In this document: in pieces, positions 55,629-64,000 of the stretch
Numbering within the stretch: position 1 is the stretch's first letter
Layout of the letters: every line of letters starts with the position of its first letter
The notes under the pieces: model-generated
What the model saw: only the letters and a program-made list of their open reading frames with translations
What the model was told of the DNA's origin: nothing
Database searches by the model: none
Assembly: GCF_003014575.1 (NCBI RefSeq)
Contig: NZ_PYGF01000009.1
Location: 1-64,000 of the forward strand
DNA: 64,000 bases
Direction of reading: 5' to 3'
Source of the DNA: Cecembia rubra
Lineage (GTDB): Bacteria > Bacteroidota > Bacteroidia > Cytophagales > Cyclobacteriaceae
Made by a program: the position numbers and the translations under genes

Positions 55629-56198
55629 TTAAAGTGCATAAGCCCTTTCCCCAGGCGTATAGTCTATACATCCATCATACCTTCCGGGCGCTTCGAAATA
55701 GCGAAGCTGTTGGGTAGCTCCGATTTCAGAGGTGAAATATCCAAGAACTGTCAGGTCCTGTAACATACCTAAAACCGCTGATACATTAGACGGATCAGTT
55801 TCAATGGTGGTTTTTCCACTTGATTTCAGTTCATTCAAATAGGCAGTCCTGTCTTCCACTGTTACATCCATGAAATTTTTACCTTTGGCTTTTTCAAAAT
55901 CCTTACGGATCAGGTTAAGTCCATCTACGAAGGTTTTTTGCTGTTCTGCATTATAGGTGTCTTTAACCATCATTACCATAAATGCCCCGATTCCAATTGC
56001 CTTCGCTCCAGGGGTATCTGTAGTAGGGATGATGGCTTCTCCAATTTCATCCAAAAATGCAATATCTTTTGGGGAGAAATCAAGTCCGACAATTTGGTCA
56101 TCAGGTTTGCATCCTGTCAGGATCGCATTGGCGCCTACCATTGCGCCTCCCATCATCAATGCGACACTTTTTATAGCCTCTCTTCTATTCATTGCCAT
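55629..56198 (-). CDS. Gluconate 2-dehydrogenase subunit 3 family protein
   Basis: 189 residues, the small subunit of membrane-bound GMC sugar dehydrogenases. A Tat-type signal (NRREAIKSVALMMGG) ends in a lipobox (ILTGC, Cys about 30). The core is FLDEIGEAIIPTTDTPGAKAIG and YLNELKSSGKTTIETDP. The GMC subunit encoded 18 bases upstream has no signal of its own, so this protein probably carries it through the Tat pathway. Confidence 0.93.
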   Translation of the reverse strand: MAMNRREAIKSVALMMGGAMVGANAILTGCKPDDQIVGLDFSPKDIAFLDEIGEAIIPTTDTPGAKAIGIGAFMVMMVKDTYNAEQQKTFVDGLNLIRKDFEKAKGKNFMDVTVEDRTAYLNELKSSGKTTIETDPSNVSAVLGMLQDLTVLGYFTSEIGATQQLRYFEAPGRYDGCIDYTPGERAYAL

Positions 56199-56216
56199 AA
56201 TAAAATTCTTTTAATG

Positions 56217-57896
56217 TTAAAGATTTCCCTTTTTAAGTTCTTCTACCGCAAAACTTGCTGCCCTTGCGGTCAAAGCCATATAAGTCAGAGAAGGGTTTTG
56301 TGCTGCTGCAGATGTCATACATGCTCCATCAGTTACAAAAACATTCTTGGCATCCCAAACCTGGTTGTTTCCATTTAAGACAGATGTTTTTGGATCTCTG
56401 CCCATCCTGGCTGTTCCCATTTCATGAATTCCCTGACCAAAAGTATATCCAGCATCAAAGGTCTTTACATTTTTGAGTCCAGCAGCTTCCAGCATTTCAG
56501 CTGCATCATTCATCATGTCCACCCTCATTTTTTTCTCGTTTTCTTTAATTTCAGCATCCATTTCCAGAACAGGCAATCCCCATTTGTCCTTCACTTCTTT
56601 ACTGAGTTTGATAGTGTTTTCGTGGTAAGGGAGGATTTCACCAAATGCTGTGATACCCATAGTCCATGGTCCTGGTTCGCTCAAGGCCTCCTTCAAAGGT
56701 GCACCATAATTGATTTCAGCTACATTGCGACTCCATCCAGATCTGGAAGCACCTCCTTGATAACCGAAACCTCTCAGATAATCTCTTTTGTCATCTCCTA
56801 TATTTCTGAATCTTGGTATATAAATGCCGTTTGGCCTTCTTCCGAAATAGTACTTATCCTCATAACCCTCTGCTACTCCATTTGCTCCTAATCTAAAGTG
56901 ATGGTCCATGACGTTGTGTCCCAGTTCACCGGAGCTACTGCCAAGACCTTCCGGCCAAATGTCCGTTGCGGTCCTCATCAGAATTGATGTGGAGTTAAAT
57001 GCAGAGGCACATAAGAAAATAATTTTTGCATTAAACTCGTAGGTCTGATTGTTTTCGGCATCCAAGACTTCTACCCCAGTAGCTTTCTGGCTGTCCTTGT
57101 CATAAAGTAATCTGGTAACGATAGACCATGGTCTAAGGGTTAAATTACCGGTTTTCATGGCAGCCGGTAGGGTCGAAGATTGAGTACTGAAGTAGCCACC
57201 AAAGGGACAGCCCAACCAGCATTTGTTTCTGAACTGACATTGAACCCTGCCTTCCAGGGGCTGGGTTAAATTGGCAACCCTGCCTATGGTGATTAATCTT
57301 TTGCCTCCCCATTTTTCCTTGACCCTTGCCGCCACATCCTTCTCTACACAGTTTAGTGGCATAGGCGGTTGAAATTCCCCATCAGGAAGAATGGAATATC
57401 CATCTTTATTACCTGAAATACCTGCAAACCTTTCGACATAACCATACCAAGGTTCCAGGTCTTTGTATCTTATCGGCCAATCTACAGCTATCCCTTCCTT
57501 CAGGTTGGCTTCAAAATCTATGTCATGAAGCCTATAACTCTGCCTTCCCCAAAGGAGCGATCTTCCTCCTACTTGATATCCCCTGAACCAGGTAAATGGC
57601 TTTTTTTCAATATAAGGGGAGTCTGATTCGTGGGCCCACCAATCTAAATTCAATTCATTGAGAACATAATCTCTTTTCAAATTGGGATGATTTTCAATCA
57701 TCTCTATTGTTCTTCTACCTCTGTGGGGTATTTCCCAAGGTGCTGTAGTCGCGGTTTTGTAGTCCTTCACATGTTCTACATTTTGCCCACGTTCTAATAA
57801 GAGTACTTTTAATCCCTTTTCGGTTAATTCTTTCGCTGCCCAACCCCCACTGATTCCGGAACCGACAACGATCGCATCGTACGAATTATCTGCCAT
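56217..57896 (-). CDS. GMC-family FAD sugar dehydrogenase
   Basis: 559 residues. FAD-binding VVGSGISGGWAAKELTEKG at the N-terminus, GMC signatures (GGRSLLWGRQSYR, IFLCASAFNSTSILMRTA) and the catalytic His region FGQGIHEMGTARMG and DGACMTSAAAQNPSLTYMAL. No signal peptide; export with the small subunit is inferred. Together with that subunit and a cytochrome c it forms a glucose/pyranose dehydrogenase complex, probably oxidising at C3 given the DUF1080 gene in the divergent operon. Exact regiospecificity is inference. Confidence 0.92.
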   Translation of the reverse strand: MADNSYDAIVVGSGISGGWAAKELTEKGLKVLLLERGQNVEHVKDYKTATTAPWEIPHRGRRTIEMIENHPNLKRDYVLNELNLDWWAHESDSPYIEKKPFTWFRGYQVGGRSLLWGRQSYRLHDIDFEANLKEGIAVDWPIRYKDLEPWYGYVERFAGISGNKDGYSILPDGEFQPPMPLNCVEKDVAARVKEKWGGKRLITIGRVANLTQPLEGRVQCQFRNKCWLGCPFGGYFSTQSSTLPAAMKTGNLTLRPWSIVTRLLYDKDSQKATGVEVLDAENNQTYEFNAKIIFLCASAFNSTSILMRTATDIWPEGLGSSSGELGHNVMDHHFRLGANGVAEGYEDKYYFGRRPNGIYIPRFRNIGDDKRDYLRGFGYQGGASRSGWSRNVAEINYGAPLKEALSEPGPWTMGITAFGEILPYHENTIKLSKEVKDKWGLPVLEMDAEIKENEKKMRVDMMNDAAEMLEAAGLKNVKTFDAGYTFGQGIHEMGTARMGRDPKTSVLNGNNQVWDAKNVFVTDGACMTSAAAQNPSLTYMALTARAASFAVEELKKGNL

Positions 57897-57916
57897 AATA
57901 AATTTAAATTGATAGT

Positions 57917-58789
57917 TTAAAGGTCACATATTTTAATAGCCTGCTCTAAAGCTGCCATTTTATCTTTTGTTTTTGGTACAAATTCCTGACACAAATACCC
58001 CTTGAATCCGGTATCCAAAATAGCTCTAACCACTGCGGGATAGTTTATTTCCTGGGTTTCATCAATCTCGTTCCTGCCTGGATTTCCTGCAGTATGGTAA
58101 TGGCCAAAATATTGGTGGTCTCTTTTGATGGTCCTGATCAGATCTCCCTCCATGATTTGCATGTGGTAAATGTCATAAAGAAGCTTGAGGTTCTCTGAAC
58201 CGACCAATTTACAAAGCTCCACACCCCATGCACTTTTATCACACATGTAATCCGGGTGGTCTACTTTGCTGTTGAGTAACTCCATTATAACGGTAACACC
58301 ATACTTTTCTGCTATTCCCATTACTTTTTTAAGACCTATGGCACAATTTTTTAATCCAGTCTCATCATCCATACCTTTTCGGTTGCCGCTAAATGCAATG
58401 ATGTTTTTGTAACCGGCCTTTGCCATTAATGGGATTACTTCTGCATAGCCTTGGATTAATTTTTCATGGTATTGGGGATCATTGAAGCCCTGAACAATGC
58501 CAAGGTCTGCCCCGTTGCACATGGAGCATTCTACTCCGTGTTTTTGTAAAATATGCCAGTTATTAGGCCCAATTAAATCGATTGCATTGAAACCTATTTT
58601 TTTGATGCCTATACACAATTCCTCTAAGGTCATAGGATTGAAAGGCCAATGGCAAACCGCATGTTTCACATTTCCTTTCAAAGGGCCTGAAATTGTAATT
58701 GCCTTTGATTCCAAGTAGGGCAAACTACTTAGCGCTGCTGTGCCCATCACTAACTTTTTTAAGCTGTTTCTTCTGCTGTTTTCTTTCAT
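57917..58789 (-). CDS. Exported hydroxypyruvate-isomerase-like TIM barrel
   Basis: 290 residues with a secretion signal (SRRNSLKKLVMGTAALSS, Tat-like). The TIM barrel resembles hydroxypyruvate isomerase/Hyi: AVCHWPFNPMTLEELC, IMELLNSKVDHPDYMC, LLYDIYHMQIMEGD, GHYHTAGNPGRNEID and YLCQEFVP. The true substrate in this locus is more likely a keto-sugar. Second gene of the operon, 2 bases after the permease. Confidence 0.87.
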   Translation of the reverse strand: MKENSRRNSLKKLVMGTAALSSLPYLESKAITISGPLKGNVKHAVCHWPFNPMTLEELCIGIKKIGFNAIDLIGPNNWHILQKHGVECSMCNGADLGIVQGFNDPQYHEKLIQGYAEVIPLMAKAGYKNIIAFSGNRKGMDDETGLKNCAIGLKKVMGIAEKYGVTVIMELLNSKVDHPDYMCDKSAWGVELCKLVGSENLKLLYDIYHMQIMEGDLIRTIKRDHQYFGHYHTAGNPGRNEIDETQEINYPAVVRAILDTGFKGYLCQEFVPKTKDKMAALEQAIKICDL

Positions 58790-58791
58790 GT

Positions 58792-60036
58792 TTAATTAGG
58801 TTTGTTTTGGATTTCTTTACTGACAGATTCATTCTTGAACATTACAGCGAAGAATATCACTACTAATATAGCAATGCCTGATGGAATCATCCAGATTGTT
58901 TCCCAAGCGTGCCTGCCATCAATAGATTTATATAAATCAGAGACTTGACCTGCGATAGCAAATCCGATCAACATGCCCACGCCATAGGTGGCCAATGTGA
59001 TCAGGCCCTGGGCAGAAGACTGGAATTTTTCTCCGGCTTTGGCATCAGTATAAATCTGGCCGGAAACAAAAAAGAAATCATAGCAGATGCCATGTAAAGC
59101 AATGCCAATGATCAGAAGGTAAAGTCCGGAATCAGCATCTCCGATAGAGAATAGGGCGTAACGGACCACCCAAGCCAACATTCCTACAATTAGCGTTTTT
59201 TTAAGCCCGAAGCGTTTGAAAAAAACAGGAAGTAAAAGCAGGAACAATGCTTCAGAGATCTGGCCAATGGTCATTTTTCCGGTTGGGTCAGAAACTCCAA
59301 TTTCTGCCAGAAATGGATTGGCATTTTGATAATAAAATGCCAAAGGAATACAGATCAGAATAGAAGAAACAAAGAATACTGCGTAATTTTTGTCTTTAAA
59401 AAGTCCTATCGCATCCAAGCCCAAAATATTTGAAAGCTTAACTTTTTGCCCTTTTTCAGCTTTTGGGGGTGTTTTTGGGAGTGTAAAGCTGTATAGTCCC
59501 AGAATCATTGAGGCAATGGATGCCATCAAGAAAGTGTTTTTCAGCATTCCGGCATTCATGTTGTCCACCGCATCCCAAAAAAAGACATAGCTAATTGTCA
59601 ATCCAGAAGTGATCCAACCTATAGTTCCCCAAACCCTTATCGGAGAGAATTCCTTTTCCGGATCTTTCATTTGTCTAAAAGAAACAGAGTTTACCAAGGC
59701 CAGGGTAGGCATGTAAAGGATCATGTATATGAATATAAATGGATAAAATTCCTGGAAAGATGTCGCCTGATATGCCAAGAAAAGTGCAAAAGCTCCTAAA
59801 ATGTGCAATGCCCCCAGAATTTTTTCCGCATTGAAAAATTTGTCAGCTATAAGGCCAATGATAAATGGGGCTATAATTGCCCCAAAAGATTGGGTTGAAA
59901 ATGCACTTCCCACCTGGGCCCCGGAGGCCTGAAGGTTCATGCCTAAAAAAGTTCCCATGGTAACATACCAAGAACCCCAGACGAAAAATTCTAAGAACAT
60001 CATCAAGGAAAGTTTTATTCTGAGTGTTAAGCTCAT
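58792..60036 (-). CDS. MFS permease, NupG/nucleoside:H+ symporter family
   Basis: About 414 residues with 12 membrane helices; the first segment MMFLEFFVWGSWYVTMG and FSPIRVWGTIGWI are typical of the nucleoside-permease (NupG) branch of MFS. In Bacteroidota such permeases sit in sugar loci, so uptake of a sugar or oxidised sugar is probable. The ATG at 60036 is preferred to TTG at 60045. First gene of the minus-strand operon, 275 bases from the divergent Gfo/Idh/MocA gene. Confidence 0.9.
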   Translation of the reverse strand: MSLTLRIKLSLMMFLEFFVWGSWYVTMGTFLGMNLQASGAQVGSAFSTQSFGAIIAPFIIGLIADKFFNAEKILGALHILGAFALFLAYQATSFQEFYPFIFIYMILYMPTLALVNSVSFRQMKDPEKEFSPIRVWGTIGWITSGLTISYVFFWDAVDNMNAGMLKNTFLMASIASMILGLYSFTLPKTPPKAEKGQKVKLSNILGLDAIGLFKDKNYAVFFVSSILICIPLAFYYQNANPFLAEIGVSDPTGKMTIGQISEALFLLLLPVFFKRFGLKKTLIVGMLAWVVRYALFSIGDADSGLYLLIIGIALHGICYDFFFVSGQIYTDAKAGEKFQSSAQGLITLATYGVGMLIGFAIAGQVSDLYKSIDGRHAWETIWMIPSGIAILVVIFFAVMFKNESVSKEIQNKPN

Positions 60037-60311
60037 GGGAATCAATTATTAGTCAATCTTTGATTTTTTGAGAACGTAAACTATCAATTTTCTATTTAAA
60101 ATTCAGGTTTTTTAGCTTAATTTTATTTTTGCAAGATGTGGGAATTGATTTAAAAATGATTTGTTTCGGCGTTCTTAACCACTCATAACATCTTAAAGCA
60201 ATTGGTCATTTATTTAGGCTTTGATTCGAGTGAAAAAGAATCATGAATTAACTTACGAGTGAATTGAACGAAATCTGTTTAAAACAATAAACCTTTAAAC
60301 CTCAAGTAACA

Positions 60312-61481
60312 ATGACAGCTCAAAAGAAACTCAAAATGGGTATGGTAGGAGGCGGACCAGGTGCTTTTATTGGCGCTATACATAGGAACGCTGCCTTGAT
60401 GGATGGATTAATAGAACTTACCGCTGGAGCTTTCAGCAGTAATCCCGAAAAATCCAGACAGGCTGGTGAAGAACTGATGTTAGATCCATCCAGGGTATAT
60501 TCTTCTTATACCGAAATGATCGAAAAAGAGTTAGACTTACCTGAGTCCGAAAGAATTGATATAATCAGTATAGTTACCCCAAACAATGTCCATTTTGATC
60601 CTACCAAAAAGGCTTTAGAAAGTGGATTTCATGTGGTATTGGACAAACCAATGACACTTACCTATGAGGAAGCTCAAGAGCTGTACAAAATCATACAAAA
60701 AAGTGATAAGTTATTCTGTCTTACCCATACCTATACAGGCTACCCGATGGTGAAGCAGATGAAACAGATGATTGCACAGGGAGCCATAGGTGAAATCAGA
60801 AAGGTTTATGTGGAATATCCACAGGGCTGGCTTTATAAACTTTTGGAACATGAAAACAATAAGCAAGCGGAATGGAGAACAGACCCAGCCAGAAATGGTA
60901 AAGCAGGTTGTTTTGGGGATATAGGGACCCATGCTTTCAATTTGGCTGAATATGTTACCGGAATCAAAGTTGCCAAAATCTGTGCAGATCTGGACATCAA
61001 GGTAGAAGGAAGGCCTATAGATGATGATGGGGCTGTTTTGATGCGTTTTGAAAATAATGCCTCTGGAATTCTAACTGCCTCCCAAATCGATGCCGGTTGT
61101 GAGAATAACCTGAAAATTAGAGTTTATGGTGACAAGGGGGGCTTGGAATGGCAACAGGAGGATAATAATTCTTTAATTGTAAGGTGGCCAGGAAAGCCTG
61201 CAGAAATTTATAGAGCTGGAACAGGTTATTTGGGTTCTTTAGCCAATGAAAATACCCGTACTCCTGCCGGACATCCTGAAGGCTATATTGAGGCTTTTGC
61301 AAATATTTACAGGAATTTTGCGCGCTGCATTTATGCGCTTCGCAAAGGTGAAGAGCCGAAAACAGAATGGAGGGATTTTCCGGGAGCAGAGGACGGTATA
61401 AGAGGAATGGCCTTTATTGAGCATGTATTAGCGAGTTCAGCTTCTGAGCAGAAATGGACGCCGTTTGTTGTAAAATATTGA
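60312..61481 (+). CDS. Gfo/Idh/MocA family oxidoreductase
   Basis: 389 residues, cytoplasmic. The N-terminal Rossmann fold (MGMVGGGPGAFIGAIHR), the family motif VVLDKPMTLT with its catalytic Lys, and the C-terminal GDIGTHAFNLAEYV with His. These NAD(P)-dependent enzymes oxidise or reduce sugars, including 3-keto-sugars. First gene of the plus-strand operon facing the GMC operon. Confidence 0.93.
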   Translation: MTAQKKLKMGMVGGGPGAFIGAIHRNAALMDGLIELTAGAFSSNPEKSRQAGEELMLDPSRVYSSYTEMIEKELDLPESERIDIISIVTPNNVHFDPTKKALESGFHVVLDKPMTLTYEEAQELYKIIQKSDKLFCLTHTYTGYPMVKQMKQMIAQGAIGEIRKVYVEYPQGWLYKLLEHENNKQAEWRTDPARNGKAGCFGDIGTHAFNLAEYVTGIKVAKICADLDIKVEGRPIDDDGAVLMRFENNASGILTASQIDAGCENNLKIRVYGDKGGLEWQQEDNNSLIVRWPGKPAEIYRAGTGYLGSLANENTRTPAGHPEGYIEAFANIYRNFARCIYALRKGEEPKTEWRDFPGAEDGIRGMAFIEHVLASSASEQKWTPFVVKY

Positions 61482-61546
61482 TGATTGACGATAGTGTAAG
61501 AAGTTAGAATTAATAAATCTTTCAATTAACATTTAATGTAAAACCT

Positions 61547-62599
61547 ATGAAAACCATAAAAGGACCTGCAATATTTCTTGCCCAGTTTGCCGATGATGTG
61601 GCACCGTTTAACAACCTGAAGAACATCTGTGAATGGATGGCAAGTGTTGGATACAAAGGAGTGCAGATTCCTTCCTGGGACGGAAGAATGATAGACTTAC
61701 AGAAAGCTGCGGAAAGCAAAACTTATGCAGATGAAATCAAGGGAATAGTGCATGAAGCTGGTCTGGAAATTACAGAGCTTTCGACCCATTTACAAGGGCA
61801 ATTGGTAGCAGTACACCCTGCTTACAACGAACTCTTTGATGCTTTTGCTCCTGCAAATCTTGCCGGCGATCTGAAAGGAAAATCAGAATGGGCATCGCAA
61901 CAGCTTAAATATGCAGCCAAAGCCTCCGCTAACCTAGGCTTGAACGCCCATGCTACTTTTTCTGGTGCCTTGATGTGGCATACTGTTTACCCTTGGCCTC
62001 AGAGACCTGCAGGATTGGTCAACACAGGGTTTACAGAACTGGCCAAAAGATGGCTTCCTATCCTGGATACTTTTGAGGAATACGGTATAGACGTATGCTA
62101 TGAACTCCATCCAGGTGAAGACCTTCATGATGGGGTTACCTTTGAAATGTTTTTGGAAAAGGTGAACAACCACAAAAGGGCCAATATCCTTTATGATCCG
62201 AGTCATTTTGTTCTGCAATGCCTGGATTATTTACAGTTCATTGATTTCTATCATGAAAGGATCAAAATGTTCCATGTTAAAGACGCTGAATTCAACCCTA
62301 CCGGAAAACAAGGTGTTTATGGAGGCTATCAGAGTTGGGTAGAAAGAGCTGGTAGATTTAGATCTTTAGGTGATGGACAAGTGGATTTTAGTGGTATCTT
62401 TAGCAAACTTTCCCAATACGATTATTCAGGTTGGGCTGTATTGGAATGGGAATGTGCCATCAAGCATCCGGAGCAAGGTGCCATTGAAGGTGCCCAGTTT
62501 ATAGCAGACCATATCATTAGAGTTACAGAAAAAGCTTTTGATGATTTTGCAGCTGCTGGAGCTGATGAGGCTTTCAACAAAAAAATCTTAGGAATTTAA
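61547..62599 (+). CDS. Sugar phosphate isomerase/epimerase, cytoplasmic
   Basis: 350 residues without a signal peptide; TIM barrel of the xylose-isomerase-like family with metal-site segments CYELHPGEDLHDG, ILYDPSHFVLQ, MFHVKDAEFNP and AVLEWECAIKHPE. Likely a keto-sugar isomerase or epimerase working with the Gfo/Idh/MocA enzyme 65 bases upstream. It differs from the two exported barrels of the locus in having no export signal. Confidence 0.9.
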   Translation: MKTIKGPAIFLAQFADDVAPFNNLKNICEWMASVGYKGVQIPSWDGRMIDLQKAAESKTYADEIKGIVHEAGLEITELSTHLQGQLVAVHPAYNELFDAFAPANLAGDLKGKSEWASQQLKYAAKASANLGLNAHATFSGALMWHTVYPWPQRPAGLVNTGFTELAKRWLPILDTFEEYGIDVCYELHPGEDLHDGVTFEMFLEKVNNHKRANILYDPSHFVLQCLDYLQFIDFYHERIKMFHVKDAEFNPTGKQGVYGGYQSWVERAGRFRSLGDGQVDFSGIFSKLSQYDYSGWAVLEWECAIKHPEQGAIEGAQFIADHIIRVTEKAFDDFAAAGADEAFNKKILGI

Positions 62600-62623
62600 A
62601 ATTACCATCAATTTATATTTATT

Positions 62624-63052
62624 ATGAAACTTATTAAATCTTTATCCGCGGGAGTAATTGTACTTTCTGCTATTGCTTATTCCTGTGGCGGTGGAGGATC
62701 AAATTCCTCTGAATCTTCCAGTGCTTCTTCTCAACCTGCCCCTGCTGCTTCGGCACCTGTTAGCTTGGAGGACAAATACAAGGATGATCCTGTTTTTGTG
62801 GCAGGTTCTGCCAAAGCCAAAGAATCAGGTTGTACTGCCTGTCATATGGTAGAAAGAAAAATTGTAGGACCATCTTATGCTGATGTTGCTGCCAAGTATG
62901 ACAATACTGAAGCGAATGTTGCAATGTTGACAGAGCATGTACTTAATGGTTTTGTTGGCAATTGGGGTGAAGTGCCTATGCCAGCGCATCCACATTTGGC
63001 AAAAGAAGATGTGGAGACTATCGTAAAGTATGTGCTTTTGCTAAAGAAATAA
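62624..63052 (+). CDS. c-type cytochrome lipoprotein of the sugar locus
   Basis: 142 residues. Lipobox AYSC (Cys about 21), a Ser/Ala/Pro-rich linker, then a cytochrome c domain with CTACH (about 70-74) and an axial Met in EVPMPAHPHL. Likely electron acceptor of the GMC dehydrogenase complex encoded in the divergent operon. Starts 24 bases after the isomerase and lies 2 bases before the DUF1080 gene. Confidence 0.93.
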   Translation: MKLIKSLSAGVIVLSAIAYSCGGGGSNSSESSSASSQPAPAASAPVSLEDKYKDDPVFVAGSAKAKESGCTACHMVERKIVGPSYADVAAKYDNTEANVAMLTEHVLNGFVGNWGEVPMPAHPHLAKEDVETIVKYVLLLKK

Positions 63053-63054
63053 AA

Positions 63055-63786
63055 ATGAATAAAATAGTTTTAGGCCTGTTTATGGCTGCCTATTTACTCT
63101 ATGCCTGTGGAGGAAAAGAGGAAAAAACAGCAGAAGAAACCTCAATAGAAACTGCCGAAAATGACTGGATCAGCCTTTTTGATGGAGAGACTTTCGAAGG
63201 TTGGTCAAAATATGGCGGTGGTGATGTTGGTGCGGCTTGGAAAATTCAGGATGGGTCAATTTATCTGGATGCATCCAACAAAGATGGATGGCAGACAGGT
63301 GATGGCGGAGATATTGTAACCAATCAAGAGTTTGATAATTTTCATTTTCAGGTGGAATGGAAGATTGCCAAAGATGGAAATTCCGGAATCATGTTTTTTG
63401 TTCATGAGTCTCCGGAATTTGCTTATCCTTGGATGACAGGCCCAGAAATGCAGGTTTTGGATAACGACGGCCATCCTGATGCCAAAATCAGAACCCATAG
63501 AGCGGGAGACTTATATGACCTGATTGAATCCAGTGAAGAGACGGTAAGACCAGTAGGTGAATGGAATTTGGCTGAAATTATTGCCGAAAATGGAAATCTT
63601 GAACTTTATCTGAATGGGGTAATGGTTGTTTCCACTACTATGTGGACCCAAGAGTGGGAAGATATGGTAGCGAATTCCAAATTCAAGGACATGCCTGGAT
63701 TTGGAAAATTCCAAAAAGGTAAGATTGCCCTACAGGACCATGGTGATGAAGTCTGGTTCAGGAATATCAGAATTAAAAAGCTTTAA
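63055..63786 (+). CDS. DUF1080 (3-keto-disaccharide hydrolase family) lipoprotein
   Basis: 243 residues. Lipobox LLYAC (Cys about 18), then a concanavalin-like beta-sandwich: WISLFDGETFEGWSKYGGG, QEFDNFHFQVEWKIAKDGNSGI, GPEMQVLDND and GKIALQDHGDEVWFRNIRI. The Pfam family is now called 3-keto-disaccharide hydrolase, which cleaves glycosides already oxidised at C3. It lies in the cytochrome operon next to the GMC dehydrogenase operon, which fits such a pathway. Confidence 0.92.
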   Translation: MNKIVLGLFMAAYLLYACGGKEEKTAEETSIETAENDWISLFDGETFEGWSKYGGGDVGAAWKIQDGSIYLDASNKDGWQTGDGGDIVTNQEFDNFHFQVEWKIAKDGNSGIMFFVHESPEFAYPWMTGPEMQVLDNDGHPDAKIRTHRAGDLYDLIESSEETVRPVGEWNLAEIIAENGNLELYLNGVMVVSTTMWTQEWEDMVANSKFKDMPGFGKFQKGKIALQDHGDEVWFRNIRIKKL

Positions 63787-63790
63787 CTAT

Positions 63791-63825
63791 AAAAAAAACC
63801 GGATCACAGCTTGGTCCGGTTTTTT
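63791..63825. terminator. Terminator between convergent genes
   Basis: AACCGGA / TCCGGTT stem with an 11-base loop, A run before and T run after. Confidence 0.82.
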
Positions 63826-63828
63826 GAT

Positions 63829-64000
63829 TTATTTGGAAATTGGATATCCATTCTTTGCCCAGTCTATGATCCCTCCATCCAAATTGTATATTTTTTCAAA
63901 TCCATTTTCCTGAAGTATGTAGGCCGCCTGACTACTTCTCGCCCCTACTGTACAATACACGTATATTTCTTTGTCCCTAGGCAAGGATTGGATTTTATTT
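63829..64000 (-). CDS. Rhodanese-like domain protein, C-terminal part only
   Basis: The minus strand encodes 56 residues ending in TAA, cut by the window edge. They show EIYVYCTVGARSS with the active-site Cys, then YILQENGFEKIYNLDGGI and DWAKNGYPI, the classic end of a single rhodanese domain (sulfurtransferase). The start lies outside the window. Confidence 0.9.
   Translation of the reverse strand, partial: NKIQSLPRDKEIYVYCTVGARSSQAAYILQENGFEKIYNLDGGIIDWAKNGYPISK

Overview
The window is a Bacteroidota chromosome segment, most likely from the family Cyclobacteriaceae (Algoriphagus/Cyclobacterium-like). This rests on about 40% GC, the near absence of Shine-Dalgarno motifs, several perfect Bacteroidota promoters (TTTG-N19-TAnnTTTG), lipoproteins and a TonB receptor, the reg-prop type sensor kinase, the monomeric NADP isocitrate dehydrogenase and the DUF1552/DUF1592/DUF1080 families. 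The taxonomic call is inference; no rRNA gene is present.

Layout. 1-180: 3' end of an IS256-family transposase and its terminal repeat. 388-3771: ABC-F ATPase, a decayed PIN-domain toxin gene and sucD. 3901-10889: one apparent operon with two histidine kinases, an FtsX-type ABC transporter with a His-rich loop and a secreted DUF3299 protein, possibly metal related. 10966-14930: class IV aminotransferase, a small lipoprotein, cytochrome c + SCO1, HemJ and an unknown anchored protein. 14967-22955: MeaB, DnaA, a 5'-nucleotidase split over two genes, and both methylmalonyl-CoA mutase subunits. 23064-31138: CPA2 antiporter, a MarR/ferredoxin-reductase/ferredoxin group with a shared candidate operator, a YwqK-like protein, an aspartate-type aminotransferase, a 675-bp gene-free stretch holding a candidate small RNA, and a DUF4421 protein. 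31200-33882: ALDH7-type dehydrogenase and then the strangest part of the window, a tandem tRNA-Val/tRNA-like array in which two nearly identical GIY-YIG nuclease genes are embedded. 33958-48220: TonB receptor, M1 peptidase, VOC protein, C-terminal processing protease, hemerythrin-like protein, ruvX, def, nitrilase, icd, gapA, an HExxH protein and a TPR-SH3 protein. 48294-48725: tRNA Lys-Pro-Arg-Lys. 48848-53715: planctomycete-type cytochrome operon (DUF1592, DUF1552, membrane cytochrome with leucine-rich repeats). 53982-54635: orphan MCP-like sensor. 54666-63786: divergent sugar-oxidation locus. The window ends in a rhodanese gene.

How genes work together. MutA, MutB and MeaB form the methylmalonyl-CoA to succinyl-CoA route, and SucD belongs to the same end of the TCA cycle. 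In the sugar locus a GMC dehydrogenase with its Tat-exported small subunit, a c-type cytochrome, a DUF1080 3-keto-disaccharide-hydrolase-like lipoprotein, sugar isomerase/epimerases, a Gfo/Idh/MocA oxidoreductase and an MFS permease suggest oxidation of sugars at C3 in the periplasm followed by hydrolysis, import and isomerisation. SCO1, cytochrome c and HemJ fit heme/copper respiratory assembly.

The best lead for something undescribed is the tRNA-Val/GIY-YIG array at 32867-33882. A second candidate is the promoter-to-terminator unit without a gene at 29875-30034.
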